The notes under the pieces: generated by a model
The model's database searches: none
The model's input: only the letters and a program-made list of their open reading frames with translations
What the model was told of the DNA's origin: nothing
Program-made: the position numbers and the translations under genes
Assembly: GCF_000150275.1 (NCBI RefSeq)
Contig: NW_002060953.1
Span: 1,214,510 to 1,278,509, forward strand
From: Trichoplax adhaerens
Lineage: Eukaryota; Placozoa; Uniplacotomia; Trichoplacea; Trichoplacidae
Reading direction: 5' to 3'
Length of the DNA stretch: 64,000 nucleotides
Part shown: positions 38,957-51,982 of the stretch, piece by piece
Layout: every line of letters begins with the position of its first letter
How positions within the stretch are numbered: position 1 is the stretch's first letter

Positions 38957-40833
38957 TTCAGTTTACATGTTGGAGTCACTAGACCAAACTGTTAGACTGA
39001 TATTTAATTTCAAATATTTGCCATCTTTAGCTGTAGTATGAATGGAGAGGTAATTAATTTTATCTTGCTGATTGATAATAAAACTTTTCACCGTAATTTA
39101 AATTTATATTCAAGTCTTTCATGTGATAAAAATTTAAAATTCCAAGCTAAATTTTACTTTGCTTTCAAATAGTATTTTAAATTGTATACCCAGGCTTAAA
39201 ATAGTGGACGGAAATTATCCATTACAGAGTCCACGAGCTTTCTGCTTTTGAACAAATAACATCTAAGTGATGCTCGACTTGTGAGAAAAGCTGCTTAGGC
39301 CATTCGATGCAAATGAATAGAAGACTAATCATCGCTTACTAACTTCTAGATGGACTTGTTAATACTAAAAGATTTTGACTAAATTTGTACTGTAGTTTAT
39401 CAGCCTGAATATCGTAAAACAAGTTATGGTTAAGCTCAGCTAGGACTTTAGCTTGCAAAAATTGTTACGCTACAATCACTTGTAATTATTAAGTACTAAC
39501 TTCGATTGAAAGCTTCACCACAGATTGATAATTTTTGAGTACAGTAATATGATGATGTGCAAAATTTATTATTGGACTTTGATAATAAATAGACAGCAAT
39601 AAATGCATCATACAAGTATAACATAAGATTATAATTTCTATTATTATTCTATATGGATATATACTGTAAGGTGCAACATTTTATCTAAATTTGGTATACG
39701 GTCTTGTTCGGTAATATGCAGCCTAGACCAAATTCTTATATTATATTATTAGTTATCATTTTCATATTTTTTTGACAGGTTAAAGGTTAGAAAAATCCTA
39801 TGACCAGGACGGAATCTTATTTACTGTAATTTCTTTATTTATTCAACTTAGACAAATTCCTTTTCTCACGTAATTTTGGTTATATTTTTGAAGATGAACA
39901 GATTATGGCTAAATTTTATAAAAAAATGAGGAACAATTAGGGTTATATTGAGCTAATATAGCGAAGTGATTTTCCTCGAGTATGGATGCAGCTTCATGTT
40001 TTGATTCAATAATAAAGTCGAAGCACACGTAGTTAACTGCACCTTTACACCATAAGAGCTTATAAGGAATACATGAAACTGCTATAACTTAATGGATTTT
40101 AATATAACTGGTTTCCTTTTACAGCTTCAATCTGTTAGTATATTACTGGTGCCTAATTCTGCATTAGGCATAATTAAGTATGATGTTTTGATAGTACTAA
40201 AGAATTACCGTTGCCTTATAGATCAACTTGACTCTTACAGTTCCATTCTGATTTCTTTCCTCTTCGTCACCTAGTGATAACTGTATCAGCTAATTGTTAA
40301 ATTAATGCTCTATGAAATTGACTATCTTATATGATTAATTGTCTACGATACTATTAATGGGAATAGTAATAATATTCTTCCAATTAGAGCATCTATTTTC
40401 ATTTTATTGCCTTTAAAATATTACTTTCCGTAACATTTATGTTTTGTGATAATAACGTGTTCGATATACCCAAATGAATTCAGATACTTATGTACGACTT
40501 AAAATTTAAATAATATTTGACTATTGTAATTTCTCTTCTATCTAAGCATAAATCCGGAAGTAAGTACGCGGTGTATTGGATAACGCAAACTATTACAAAT
40601 TTCTGTTATTAAATATTTCACTAGCTACGGTAATACATTTTGTTTTTAATATTTTTAATTTATTATATTTGTACTTCTAAAACATAACATTATTCGTTTG
40701 TTAAATGAAATAGAATAAAAGTAGATAAAGTGATGAAATTTATCGGTTTAGCAGTAGAGAAAAAGAGTGGATTTAAATTATATATATAGCGTTAGTTTTT
40801 CAGTAGTAACATAAATATGTAAAGTGCTTCACT
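38957..40833. other. Intergenic, no gene seen
   Basis: AT-rich, with only short frames. It separates the D8C/EGF gene (+) and the GPCR (-), which converge. Confidence 0.5.
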
Positions 40834-41814
40834 TTAGTTTTGATCAGTAGCTTGTGGTACCGGAATGGTTATGATAAAGTGCTTTCGTAGATGAGCATTG
40901 GTTGTTGCATATATAATTGGATTGATGGCAGGATTGCTCATTACCATAATGATTGCAATGACTGTAAAATAGTCTGAAAATTTGGGCAATGGAGGGATAG
41001 AAATATTATAGCTAAATTTTTGTCCCAGAAAGATAATGTACGGAAGCCAGAAAATAAAATTTGTTCCGACGATTAAACTGGTGGTTCGAATTGATCTTGA
41101 TAGTTTGCTGTTTCTGGTTAAATCTTGTACTGTTTTTCGATATGCCACAGTAAAAATAATTAGGTAGCTAAAAAAGATTACTAATATGTTGATAATCACA
41201 AATGCCGTCATTACCCATGAAATTATGAAATTTTCATGTAGATAATCAAATGAGATACCACAAAGCAGCTCGAGATAAATCTTACCAAGACCATATCGCT
41301 CGAGACCTAGTAGAGGTAATATAGCGATAATGAAGGGTATAAGCCAAGTCAAAATTACGATAAAGACACATTTACTTGCTGTGATCTGACTATCGTAACC
41401 AAAAGGATTCACAACGGCATTACATCGATCGACACTTATTAGGGATGTAGCTACTAACGAAGTCATGTATAAGAGTAATGTAACGCATCCTTGAAATTGG
41501 CAAATGGGATATTCTAATGGATTTAGGGTTAATACAGTGATTGCAAGAGGTATGGCTATGATCCCAGTAAGAAAATCGATAAAGGCTAAATTAGCGATAC
41601 ATAAAACGTTTACATCATGTAGTCTTCGACACTGATGGATCAATGTTAGATTGCGTAAGTTACCATAAACTGCTATAATACTGATGAATGCCAAACAAGT
41701 TACCGTAATAATATATCTTGGATCGGTATAGCTTAATCTCTCCCAAACTAAAAAGTTGAATCCATTGCTATTGCTAATTGACAAAGTAGAATTTGGTTCA
41801 GTTAACACAGCCAT
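40834..41814 (-). CDS. Class A (rhodopsin-like) orphan GPCR
   Basis: One intronless frame of 326 residues with seven hydrophobic segments. Class A landmarks: glycosylation sequon NST near the N-terminus; TM1 GN (N1.50 in VYGNLRNLTL); TM2 LAFID (D2.50); Cys in ICQFQGC at the top of TM3; DRC where DRY is usual, at the TM3 end; Trp in TM4 (LTWLIPF); ECL2 cysteine in ELLCGI; TM6 FWLPY (variant of CWxP); TM7 NPAINPIIY containing NPxxY; and a short tail (LRKHFIIT) without palmitoylation cysteines. Intronless, short-loop receptors of this kind form large lineage-specific families in early animals; the ligand (peptide, amine or other) cannot be inferred. ATG at 41812-41814 is the first in frame. A TTTATT (AATAAA on the minus strand) lies at 40659-40664. 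Confidence 0.95.
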   Translation of the reverse strand: MAVLTEPNSTLSISNSNGFNFLVWERLSYTDPRYIITVTCLAFISIIAVYGNLRNLTLIHQCRRLHDVNVLCIANLAFIDFLTGIIAIPLAITVLTLNPLEYPICQFQGCVTLLLYMTSLVATSLISVDRCNAVVNPFGYDSQITASKCVFIVILTWLIPFIIAILPLLGLERYGLGKIYLELLCGISFDYLHENFIISWVMTAFVIINILVIFFSYLIIFTVAYRKTVQDLTRNSKLSRSIRTTSLIVGTNFIFWLPYIIFLGQKFSYNISIPPLPKFSDYFTVIAIIMVMSNPAINPIIYATTNAHLRKHFIITIPVPQATDQN

Positions 41815-44800
41815 TAATTTTATGTTGATGGTTTAAACAGGTAATAAAGCCAATTGATAGATAAACTAGGAATGTATTAGTACATTCTTTTTTCGAACTT
41901 TTTTGATTCTTTTTTCGACTTTTTCGAACTTTTTTGAAGGACTATAACAGTCTATGTTGTAGGAGAATATACGAGCATACGTGTGAATAAATCGTTAAAA
42001 ATCCTTATTATAATACTACTGCAGCTGTTGATCACTTTCTAGTCGAGAATTTGTTTCGGATCTCGAACTTTAGATTGATTTATCTTTTTGTAACAATTTT
42101 TTTCATGAATTACTTTTCTTTATCAAAGTTCAATTCCATTAATTTTAATTAAACCCTTTGTTTCCAATTGAATTTTTGAATTATTTAAAGCCACACATCA
42201 CCAAATTTAAGCTGGCCGGATGAAGACATTGATCTCTTTATTTCTATTTGTATAAATGTTTATTAATGATCACTACGCTTCAACAACGATAAAAAGAGAA
42301 TAGCTTAACTATGGGATATGCATGATCCGATCGAATGCGATCTTTTGTTTACAGATTAGGCTATTATCACGATAAAGGAATATTTTATAAGGCAGCTTTA
42401 TTCATAAAAGTCATCCGTTTCATTATATAGATTATGGGGATTAATAAGATGTAGAATTATGTGCACATTTATTATGTCGTCTCAACTTATACGATATTGT
42501 GTTGTTTCGGATAGAAATTATGGGAATATTTCTAAAATTTTTAGTTGGTAAATGTTAAAGTACAAGTTAGTACATGTTAAAGGTTTGATAAATAAGATTT
42601 AGCGTATAAAATGAAGAATTAGCTGGGTATAAATGAAATAAATTAAATGATAACAGATTTCAGCAATGAAATTATTTTCAATTCATATTTAAAACAAAAA
42701 TATACATGAATGGAATATAATGATCATGAATCAAAATTGAAACTTAAAACTCAATTCAACTAAATGTGTTCTTGAATGCTATTTAAGATTTTTGATAATA
42801 TCCTATATCCATAAATTAGCGCTTCTTCAGTTATATCCCTGAACGTATTATAATTTATTACAAACCAGTTAGTAAAAAAATCAGTATATTCTCGCTAGTT
42901 ACTGAAAATCGAAGATCTTACATAACTTCGAGCAATTATTAATTATGGAGACTAATTAGAGTAGAAACGTAGTAGCTATAACGAAAGACACTAATGATGT
43001 TATTACAATAATACAATTAAAAGTATCCAAGCTCGAAGTTCTTAGTAAATAATTCCTTGTAGGATATATAAATGTATACAGTGACTCTTGATAATCTTTT
43101 AGTTAAATTAATGGAAACTGAAAAAATAGTTGCATCCTTTTATTTAATTGCACAAGGGCTACACTTTAAGTATAGTAAACAGTCTAAACGGGAGCAACTG
43201 TGCTTGATATGTTGCCAAACGCCGGTTTATGATATTAGATTCAAGATATAGCTGAAACGTCATGACAAATTCTCGTTAGCTACTGCAATTTTTTCTTATA
43301 TGTTTTTATTATATTTTTAAAATAAAAATAGATTTTCTGCAAGATGTCATTGCAATTGAAGAGTTCAAAGTCTCAAGAGCATGCTATTTAAAAATGCCAA
43401 AAGTAAAACAAAAATTAATAATAACCTAAATGCGTAGCTAGCAAGGTGAGCCGCTAAGCGAAGAGTTGCGGTAATTTGAGAGTAAATTCAAACTAAGTAT
43501 CAGTATCCATGCTCAATAAGCAGTCCTAGATTAAAAATCTCTTCGAATAATCTGCAACTAGTAGGGAAAAATTATAGTAAAATGCAATGCTTTATAAGTG
43601 CTTCAAGAAATCATTGGTGATCGATAATAAATACCAGATCAAATTATATCGTAAAAAAAATTGCGCATATTAGGTTTGTTAGATATTGTGGTATATCAAA
43701 TCAGTTTAAGGCTGAGAATTAACTACAATGATAGTCCAAATTGGTTAATGGTGCCTAATTATATTCTCATTAATAGAGCTTTTATAACTACCGTATTATT
43801 TGAGAAATTTGTAGCGAAATTAAAATGCTCGCCAATATTTGTACTTTTAGCTAGATAGCATGGCTAAATATATTTTGATTTTTAGATACCGATAATCTAT
43901 TAAATAAGTGCTACTAAAATTTAATAATGCAATTCTTAAAAATTGCTGATTTAAGTCAGATGATTGAATACGTGCTTTGGTTTTGGCTTCTCTGGACGAT
44001 TGAAGAACAAAAACTTCGAGATTATATAATTCTCAATATATGTTTTTATAGTATTAATTGTGTATTGGCCTATTAATTTAGTTATAGTGGTGCCTTTTTA
44101 GGCAACAAAGGCCGTAATTTATTAATACAACAACAGAAAATTTTGTAAGAACTGCAGTTATTACATTCTAAATTACTTTGGTTATAATCAGTTTTAATTA
44201 AATTTTATTCGTAAACATAGCGAACAAGGTAATGAATTTGACTGATAGCTGACATTAAAACTACTGGTAAAAGTCGAAGTACTACAATGAAAAACGTATG
44301 AAATAAGAAAAATTGGTATAGTTTGAAATTTTATGGATACTTTTGTTAAGATTTCGACGAATCGTTACACTATTTAAGCGGACATCAACCCCGTCATCAA
44401 ATATCAAATTTGTAACAATTATTCCTCTAGTTGAAAGTGGCGTAATATTCTATTGACTTTGCGAATGAAATTTTGCCGATAATTTAGCGATGAGGAAACC
44501 TTAGTATTTTATTACGTCAACAATGCAATAGCTAGTTTTTGTTTAGTTTGTAATAAAAATGCTTTATTATTGAATCATTTTGAGTCACGAATGGCACAGA
44601 AGAGTAAAAATTATGCTCTATGAGTGTATTTGCGAATACTCATATATGTCGTTCAGTAGAGATTAGCTAATCAGTGATAAATTTATGCATAGTTCTGAGC
44701 ATCACCGAATAGCAAATATTTTTTACTTGGTATTAATCGAAAAAAGTTATTTTGCCTAGTAAAACGAAGAATTATATACTAATTTCAAATCCAAGGCATG

Positions 44801-45350
44801 GAATACATCATCGATCTTACAGTAGTATAAGTTCATAGCAAAATATATGGGTTACATCCAATATCCATATTTGGCTGAAATATATATATCTTATATATAA
44901 AACTTATTCATTATTGTAATAGTTATAGTTAGTACGCATATACTGATCATTACATTTCTTTTTGTCTTTATAGGCCTAAAGCTATTACTGTAAATAATGT
45001 AGTTTAAAAGTTTATAGAAGAATAAATTTAATCTTATTAATGCTGCATTTAATGAAAAAATGGTTGTTCTGATAGAATGCTACTGAAGATAAATTGGTTT
45101 GATATAAAACATTACAGCAGTTACCAATAAAAAATTCTAGGAGACTTTTCTAGATAGAATATACAAAATCTAATTAATTTAGCAGTACAACATAGTTGCA
45201 GAATCATAAAGCTTGTTACAATAAGGGCATGAAGTCATCGTTGCATGATTTTATTACTTCTAATTACGTTCCAACTGTATCATTTTAATTTTTTCAAGTA
45301 TTGAAAAGGATTGTATGTCTCGTCTTCAAACAATCTTTTTCTCCAATTAT
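41815..45350. other. Intergenic, no gene seen
   Basis: AT-rich with stops throughout. A short pyrimidine stretch with repeated TTCGAACTTTTTTGA words (about 41888-41937) lies just upstream of the GPCR. Nothing else was supported. Confidence 0.45.
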
Positions 45351-45356
45351 TTTATT
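45351..45356 (-). terminator. Poly(A) signal of the GPI-type adhesion gene
   Basis: AATAAA on the minus strand begins 4 nt after the TAG stop at 45361-45363. Its position supports the proposed last exon. Confidence 0.55.
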
Positions 45357-45360
45357 TAGG

Positions 45361-48300
45361 CTAACAAATGTTGATTAGAGTTGATATTATCAAGCCAATT
45401 ACCAATATAAACGATGAGAACGCATCTAAAAATTATGACCAAATTAAAAAGTAATCAGAAATAGAAGTGAAAATGGGCGGTAGCACTACGATTAATGTCT
45501 TTTTCAAGGCAGTAAATAAAATATTTCATATAAATATTGTTGACAAACTCACTTCGGCTTGAAGAGCTACTTTCTGTTGTACTCTCTATCGTTAAAATAT
45601 GTAAACATTGTTTTATTTAGATATTTAATTTTAATATAACCATATAAAATAATTTTTATTATAAGGAACAATCTAAAAGTTCTGACTTTTACCTATCGAT
45701 GAATGGGTTGCTCGTATTTCTGCTCTAGTAACACTATGCTTTGGTGTAAATTGTGTAGAGATAGCTATACGAGTAAAAGTAGATTACAGTCAGTAAATGT
45801 TATTTCCTATTTCGTCTTGATTTTGTATCACAGTTGTTTTTGTAATATGGGAACTTACATTTTGTTGAAGCTGAAGAGATGACTGTAGTGATGACTGTAG
45901 TATAGGCATAAGTAGAGGCAGTGGAAACTATGATAGAAAAAATTGATGAATATTAGCAAATCTAACTTTGCTTTATTGGCACATACCATAAAACCTTACC
46001 TTCTTTTGTCTTAAAGACCAAGACAGGCGAGTGGAAACTAATGCCAGCTTTATTAACCGTATAAATTTGGATTTCATATTCTGTTCCATTTTGCAAATTG
46101 TGAATTTGGCATTTGGTGTCTATGACAGTAAAGACTGACCATGGGAAACTTCCAATTTTAGGCCTATACTTTATGGTATAGACGATGTTAGGATCACCAC
46201 CGTTGCTAATTGGTGGTGACCAACTAAGATGTAATTCGTGATAGGAACGATTAGTTAGCTTAGCATCTCTTGGACTTGATGGAAAGTCTACAGGAGATAC
46301 ATAAGGTTAGTACATAAATTTGAAATCACTTTCTCTTGTAAGCGAGTTAATTTAGAGGGCAATCTTGACTTACTATAGTCAAGACAATGCGAATGAATTT
46401 AAATCTTATTCCTATCTATTTTTATAATGTAGCAAATCGGTCACTTACCAATAACTGCTAATTTGAATGATTGAGTTGGCGGTTGGGCATCGTTAAACTC
46501 GTTTAAAGCTTGACAGCTATATAATCCACTATCAGCTGGTTGTAAAGATAAAAAATTTAAAGTTGACTTAATAGATACCGTTGATAATAGATTGACTTGA
46601 ACTTTAATTTGTTCTGTTTCACTCAATGGTGATCCATCCTTCATCCAAATAATTTGAGGTAATGGACTTCCTTGAGCGGTACAATTGATCGATTGTACAT
46701 CAAAAACCACTTTTTGGAGACCGGTTTTCTCGTTTGATGATTTAAGAAAAGTAGCAGGTTCTGTCGCGAATAATTGTTCATAAATTTGTTTTGAAAAGTT
46801 GGTAAGATAATTTTGGAAAAGATACCATAAATTATTGATTCAGCAATTATTTACGTTAAGGTTTCTTAATGCAATATTCATTTGCAGAATAACTGCATTA
46901 ACTTATCCTAGAAATATAGAACTTTACTTACCGTTAGTTATAAATTCTAAGTGTCTCTCTTCATCAGGTGAATAACCATTACTAGCCAAACAGGCATAGG
47001 TGCCAGCATCATATAATTCGACTGAGAACAGATATAATGAACTTTGGAATGCGTAATCAGTAAAGGCTCCAGTTGTAACTACATTAGAACTCTGGAATGG
47101 CAAATTAACAAGAGAAATTAGTAAGAATAAGCGAAATAGAAATAGAGAAGGGTTGCATGTACATTGATTTCGATTTTTTCATTCATGCTCACAGTTTGGA
47201 TGGGCTTATTGTCTTTATACCATTCAATTTTAGGCATAGGATATCCAGTTGCTTGGCATGTAAATACAGCGACTTCTCGTTTGCTAGTATTAGTTGGACC
47301 ACTTAGAGATATAATTTTAGGAGTTTCTGCATTATATTTTAAAAATATGTACTAAATTTATTTGAGCAAAATTGGATAGACCAATAGTCTAAAAGTATTG
47401 AAATTTTTAATTTAAACAATAGTATCAGCGCAGTTAATTGCCATCTTACCATAGACTTGCAAAAATACTTTCGTTTCAACGCTTGCAATAACATTACTAG
47501 CCCGACAAATAAATGAATGATGTTTTTTTCGATTTGCAGCTTTAATTACTAAAATACTTGGTTCAGTTAAGTCGTAATGTTCTCCAGATAAGGGCACATT
47601 GTACTGATCCAACCATTCAACTTTTGGCTTTGGCTTTCCCTTGGCTAAGCAAGTAAACTTAGCGGTACTATTTTCTTCTGCTGTAACATTACTTGGTTGT
47701 TGAACGTTGTTTTGATCCATGACGAAATAAGGATACTCTACATAATTTCAATGAATAATTCGTTATACTTATATATAGATATGTCATTCATTTAATTTAA
47801 ATTAGAATTTAATAATAGCAATCATAGTTTGCAAATACCTCCAACAGTGACTTTGATCATTTTTCGAATCATGTTCCCTCGTTGATTGCCTCGACATTCA
47901 TACTTTCCTTCATCATCCAGTTTGACTGGGTTAATATACAGTGAACCATTTTGTTGTAACCGAAATCGACCGAGGGTTTTGAAATCAATCATCTTTCCAT
48001 CCTTATACCAGGTCACTTTTGGCTTAGGTTTACCGCGTACATCACATTTGATTTGATAGGGCATATCGATCGGAATAATTTGATTTGGAGGAGCAGCTGT
48101 TCTCATCGGCACTACAAGAAATAGAGGAAATGAAATCTTTCCGTTATCCCTTTTTTACGGTAAATTTTAGTCATAAATTTCTAATTAGCAACATCAAATT
48201 CTACTGTACTTCTTCTCCAACAATAATCAACTTGAAAAAACCTTACTAAAAGTATGATATGTCAGCTATACCTGAAATTTGTAATACACCATTATCTCGT

Positions 48301-51300
48301 GCATATCGATTGCCTTGACTATTAATGGCCACGCAAGTATAACTTCCTTCATCGTTCCAGTTGACATTGTTAATCCACAAACGTGTGTTTCCTTCTTCCA
48401 AATCGTAATGCTTGTTAGAGTATTCAACGTTGATCAATGTTTTATTGATCATCCAATGTAAGACTCGATAATTATTATATGGAATACACGTAAAGTAATA
48501 TGAATGGCCACGAGTAGCATAAATGGCTTTATCATAAGTTACCATTGTAACTTGGGCCTCTAAAGGTTATAGAGAAAAGGCTCAATTGTTAATTATATCT
48601 GATAGAAATCATTATGCTTTCATAGTCATTTATTAGTAAAGCTTTGTTGCATGATAAAATTACTTTACTGAACATCATCAATGAACGCTAATAGACTCAG
48701 AATGAGTCAGTACATCAATGTTTGTTGTATTTATTTTAGTTACGTCATATTTGTTTGAGTAAAGGCTTTCTTACGCTAATGAAAAGTCTTAAGAGATTGT
48801 CAAAGATCTTGGATACATTTAATAATATTGACGCTTTATAATTACTTGTGAATTGCCTAACGGTGACGTTGTACATAGCCTTATAAATAAGGTGATGAAA
48901 TAATCTGACGGAATATTGTGTTTGAGTCGAATAAACTCTTTTTTAAATAATAAAAACCAATTTGCAAAATTCGGTTGGCTTATGCTTGTTGATTGTATTT
49001 TAGTTAGTTTTATTGACTTGCAGATGAAGGCGGCATGATCATTTTAGTGATTACTTGTTTTATGTTATATGTATAAGAGGCGAAATCTTTAGACAAATAC
49101 TAAATTTCGAACTAGTACCGTAATAATTATCGAATACTGAAAATAATTTAGGCAATATGGCTAGCAAAAGATTTTATAATTTTGACATTAATTTTCATAA
49201 TGTATGAAAGAATAAACTGCACGATGAACGACTGTCCAGAGTACGACAAATAAAATCAATAATTGACAACCACTGGAAAAAGACTTTTTGTATCTGAGAA
49301 ACACTGCACTACTATAATTGCAATTATTTACTAAGTAAAAATTGAAATTGATGTTATATGTTTCATTTGTGGCTAGCGATTATGTCCTCAACATTCTATT
49401 TAAATGAATAATGGAAAGGAATAATGATACTTGTTGGTTTTTTAAGGATCTCGTCACGTAACATTATTTAATTTGTCTCAAATACACGTGCCTTGTAAAG
49501 TCGAAGAGAAACGGTTGTTCATTTTAGGGAGATATACAGTTACTAATATAGGTGTAGTGCCAGTGATTTTTATCTTACGATACTATTTCGATCTATTACA
49601 GTTAGCATAAGTCGTTTATACAGATTAATAAAAGTGAGGATTCATCGTTATCTGTTCAAATTTTTCCTAAAATTAGTTTAATAAAGATAATTTGCTATTG
49701 GTTGCTGTTAAGCTTATAAGGAAGACGTGAGTAATGGAGTGATTGAGTAATTATGAGCGACTGTAAGGATATAAAGTTCCATTTCTATCTCCGTATTCAT
49801 TAAAAATGAGAAATTAACAGTTTTTTCTTTTTAAATTACGGCTGTAAAAGAGGATAACAATCGTTGACAGCTGATAATATAAGCAAATTTCAAATCATTC
49901 CATTTTCGGCATCATCAATAACATCTCATTCAATCTGCCGCGTCAAAAATTACTTCCTTATTATAGTATCAATTTTTTTAGCAGTTTCGTATTTTTTTGT
50001 ACGCGATTATTTTAATGGCTTCGATTAATTAATTATATTATCAATGATGATTTGCGTAATTAAACTATTGTTAGAATTAGATGATTATCTAGCTGTCTAT
50101 TGTTTATCATAATGACAAAAACTTGTATTCATTATACGAATTTATTTCGAATAATGAAGCTAAAGGAATGATAAAATCAAGATGGATTAAGTCGGACAAT
50201 AATTTAGGGAAATATACGTGTAGAGTTGTTGTATTGCCTGTCAAAACTGGGGAAAACATTGCGTCAGTTATAGTTTCATATCCCATCTGCCTCTTAAATT
50301 CAAATTAAAATTGGAGTTGTGTTCTTCACAAAATTTAACTTGCTTTATCGTGGATTTTTGATTTTTAAATTTACATATTCCATTTGAAATATTTGTCTAT
50401 ACGTTCACGTTACTGGTTATTTTCGACATTATTATTTTATTGTATCCAAGTTGGTAATGCGCTAACTGTTAAATAGCCTGAGGCATTGAATACAAAATTT
50501 CTTGAAGTCTTTTCAAATGATAGAAAACGAACAAAAGCGGAATAGTTTGCCGTTAGGCTATAGCGGCTATAATTTTTCGACAAACAGTTCGATCTTTTTC
50601 TATCTATGGCTCTTAAATTTTACGCATAAAAGCATTAGGGACTTTATTATTATCGCCTACGACAATAAAGTCTACCTTAATGAAAAGTTGAAGATACATT
50701 GTATCAATTTATTTTCTTCTCCATCGTATCGTACTGACAAGTGTAACTGTCGCAAGCTCAGTTTTATTTGCTGAAATTAGTTTAAAATTTTGATACACTA
50801 AATGATGTATATCATTTAGTGTGTCGTCGGATTGGTTCTAAAAAAAATTTGTCAGTAAATATCATTTAAAATATTAATCAAGCTTGATTTTCCCGCCTAT
50901 GAGGGCAATCATTTTACTTGTTTGTCAAGCACTTGAATGTAACGGCCATTTGTTTACCTAATGTCGAGTAGCCACTTACTATGCAAATAATGGCTTACTT
51001 CTTAACGTATTAAATTATTAAAGATGATCAAATCCGTAAACTATCATAGTTAATATGCTTATTAAAGTTAATAGAAACTATCCTTTAATTTTACATTAAT
51101 ATTAAGTCATAAAATCAGTCTGACTCGTTCTGTCATTATTCGATAATAGATATTTTAGTTAACGTCACAAACTACTTCAAAAGAAGCAGTTATTGACGTT
51201 GTTACTAATTCTAATCAAAATCCTGTTTACAGGGCAAGAAAGTTTGTATTTGTCTATATCCTTTTTACATAAATTCCTTTTCAAGTGTGAACGTTCTGCA

Positions 51301-51982
51301 GTCATTATAGGTAGTATGGGCCATTTCCTTTGCATAGATTTTGGAAAATTGTTTAAGATAGCCTGAAATAGATTGAGATTAAACTGTATCTACTAACAAA
51401 AGCCCGTTAGCGTTCGAACAAATTCGAATCGCATTTCAATGAGTTTAAACAAAGTAGAACCTCTATAACAAGTAGTTGATAGTTTTAGCACTGGCTAGTA
51501 TTACTTTTTACAGTCTAACTTAAGTAAATTAAAAGACGGGCGATCAATATTCGATTAACGTGAATAATTTCAATTGCAGTTCAGATTTCATAATCTGTTC
51601 AGATTACAGAGTTTAATTCGATTTTTTATGACCATATTTCCATAAAAGTGTGAGTTAGTCAAACATCGCTCTAATTTGTTCTGTGGCGTACAGTTTAATA
51701 CGATGAGATAAAACTTCAATGAATGAAATTGACTTCAATTTATTACTGACATAGATGTGCAGATTGTTATATTGTTACATTTTACTAATTATTAATTACT
51801 TGGAGAAAAATGACTTTATTCGAAGTATTTATCATAAGAGATGCCGTGATTTGTTAGGTTGGATAATCAACAGTAATTACTAACCTTTCTAAGTTACACG
51901 TTTTATAGCAGTAAAAATCATTTAGGCGATAATTAAATCTTTTCTTACCTGTACTATGAAGGAAAAGGAGAAAAATGTTCAT
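45361..51982 (-). CDS. NCAM-like adhesion protein with GPI-anchor-type C-terminus (5 Ig + 1 FnIII)
   Basis: Exons on the minus strand: signal peptide 51949-51982 (MNIFLLFLHST); Ig1 48272-48559; Ig2 47839-48111; Ig3 47450-47737; Ig4 47193-47326 and 46932-47091; Ig5 46449-46760; FnIII 46000-46287; Ser/Thr-rich stem 45859-45927, 45693-45764 and 45553-45585; last exon 45361-45425. They sum to exactly 672 codons (671 residues). All junctions are phase 1 except a phase-0 split in Ig4, as in the paralogue at 22.7-27.5 kb; in both genes the first Ig4 exon is 134 nt. Ig cores are clear: WNDEGSYTC, LDDEGKYEC, HSFIC, YDAGTYAC, ADSGLYSC. The end reads ESTTESSSSSR-NAFSSF, then ILVIGLIISTLINIC and stop, with no cytosolic residues. 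That is the layout of a GPI attachment signal, so it is likely a lipid-anchored surface adhesion protein. The 3.4-kb first intron makes the signal exon the least certain part. Confidence 0.85.
50168..50308 (+). pseudogene. Relic of an Ig domain, inside intron 1 on the opposite strand
   Basis: A plus-strand frame reads IKSDNNLGKYTCRVVVLP, then VKTGENIASVIVSYP, before a stop at 50306-50308. This is the F-G end of a V-type Ig domain (LGKYTCRV motif, nectin/IgSF style). The A-E strands with the first Cys and Trp are absent, and no good donor follows. It is probably a leftover of another IgSF gene. Confidence 0.4.
50795..50822. repeat. Perfect 12-bp hairpin
   Basis: ACACTAAATGAT and its reverse complement are separated by GTAT. 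The stem is strong for this AT-rich context; function is unknown. Confidence 0.6.

Noticed and set aside
43661-43858. 65-codon plus-strand frame with protein-like start
   Set aside because: No homology signal, no splice borders, and expected by chance in AT-rich DNA.
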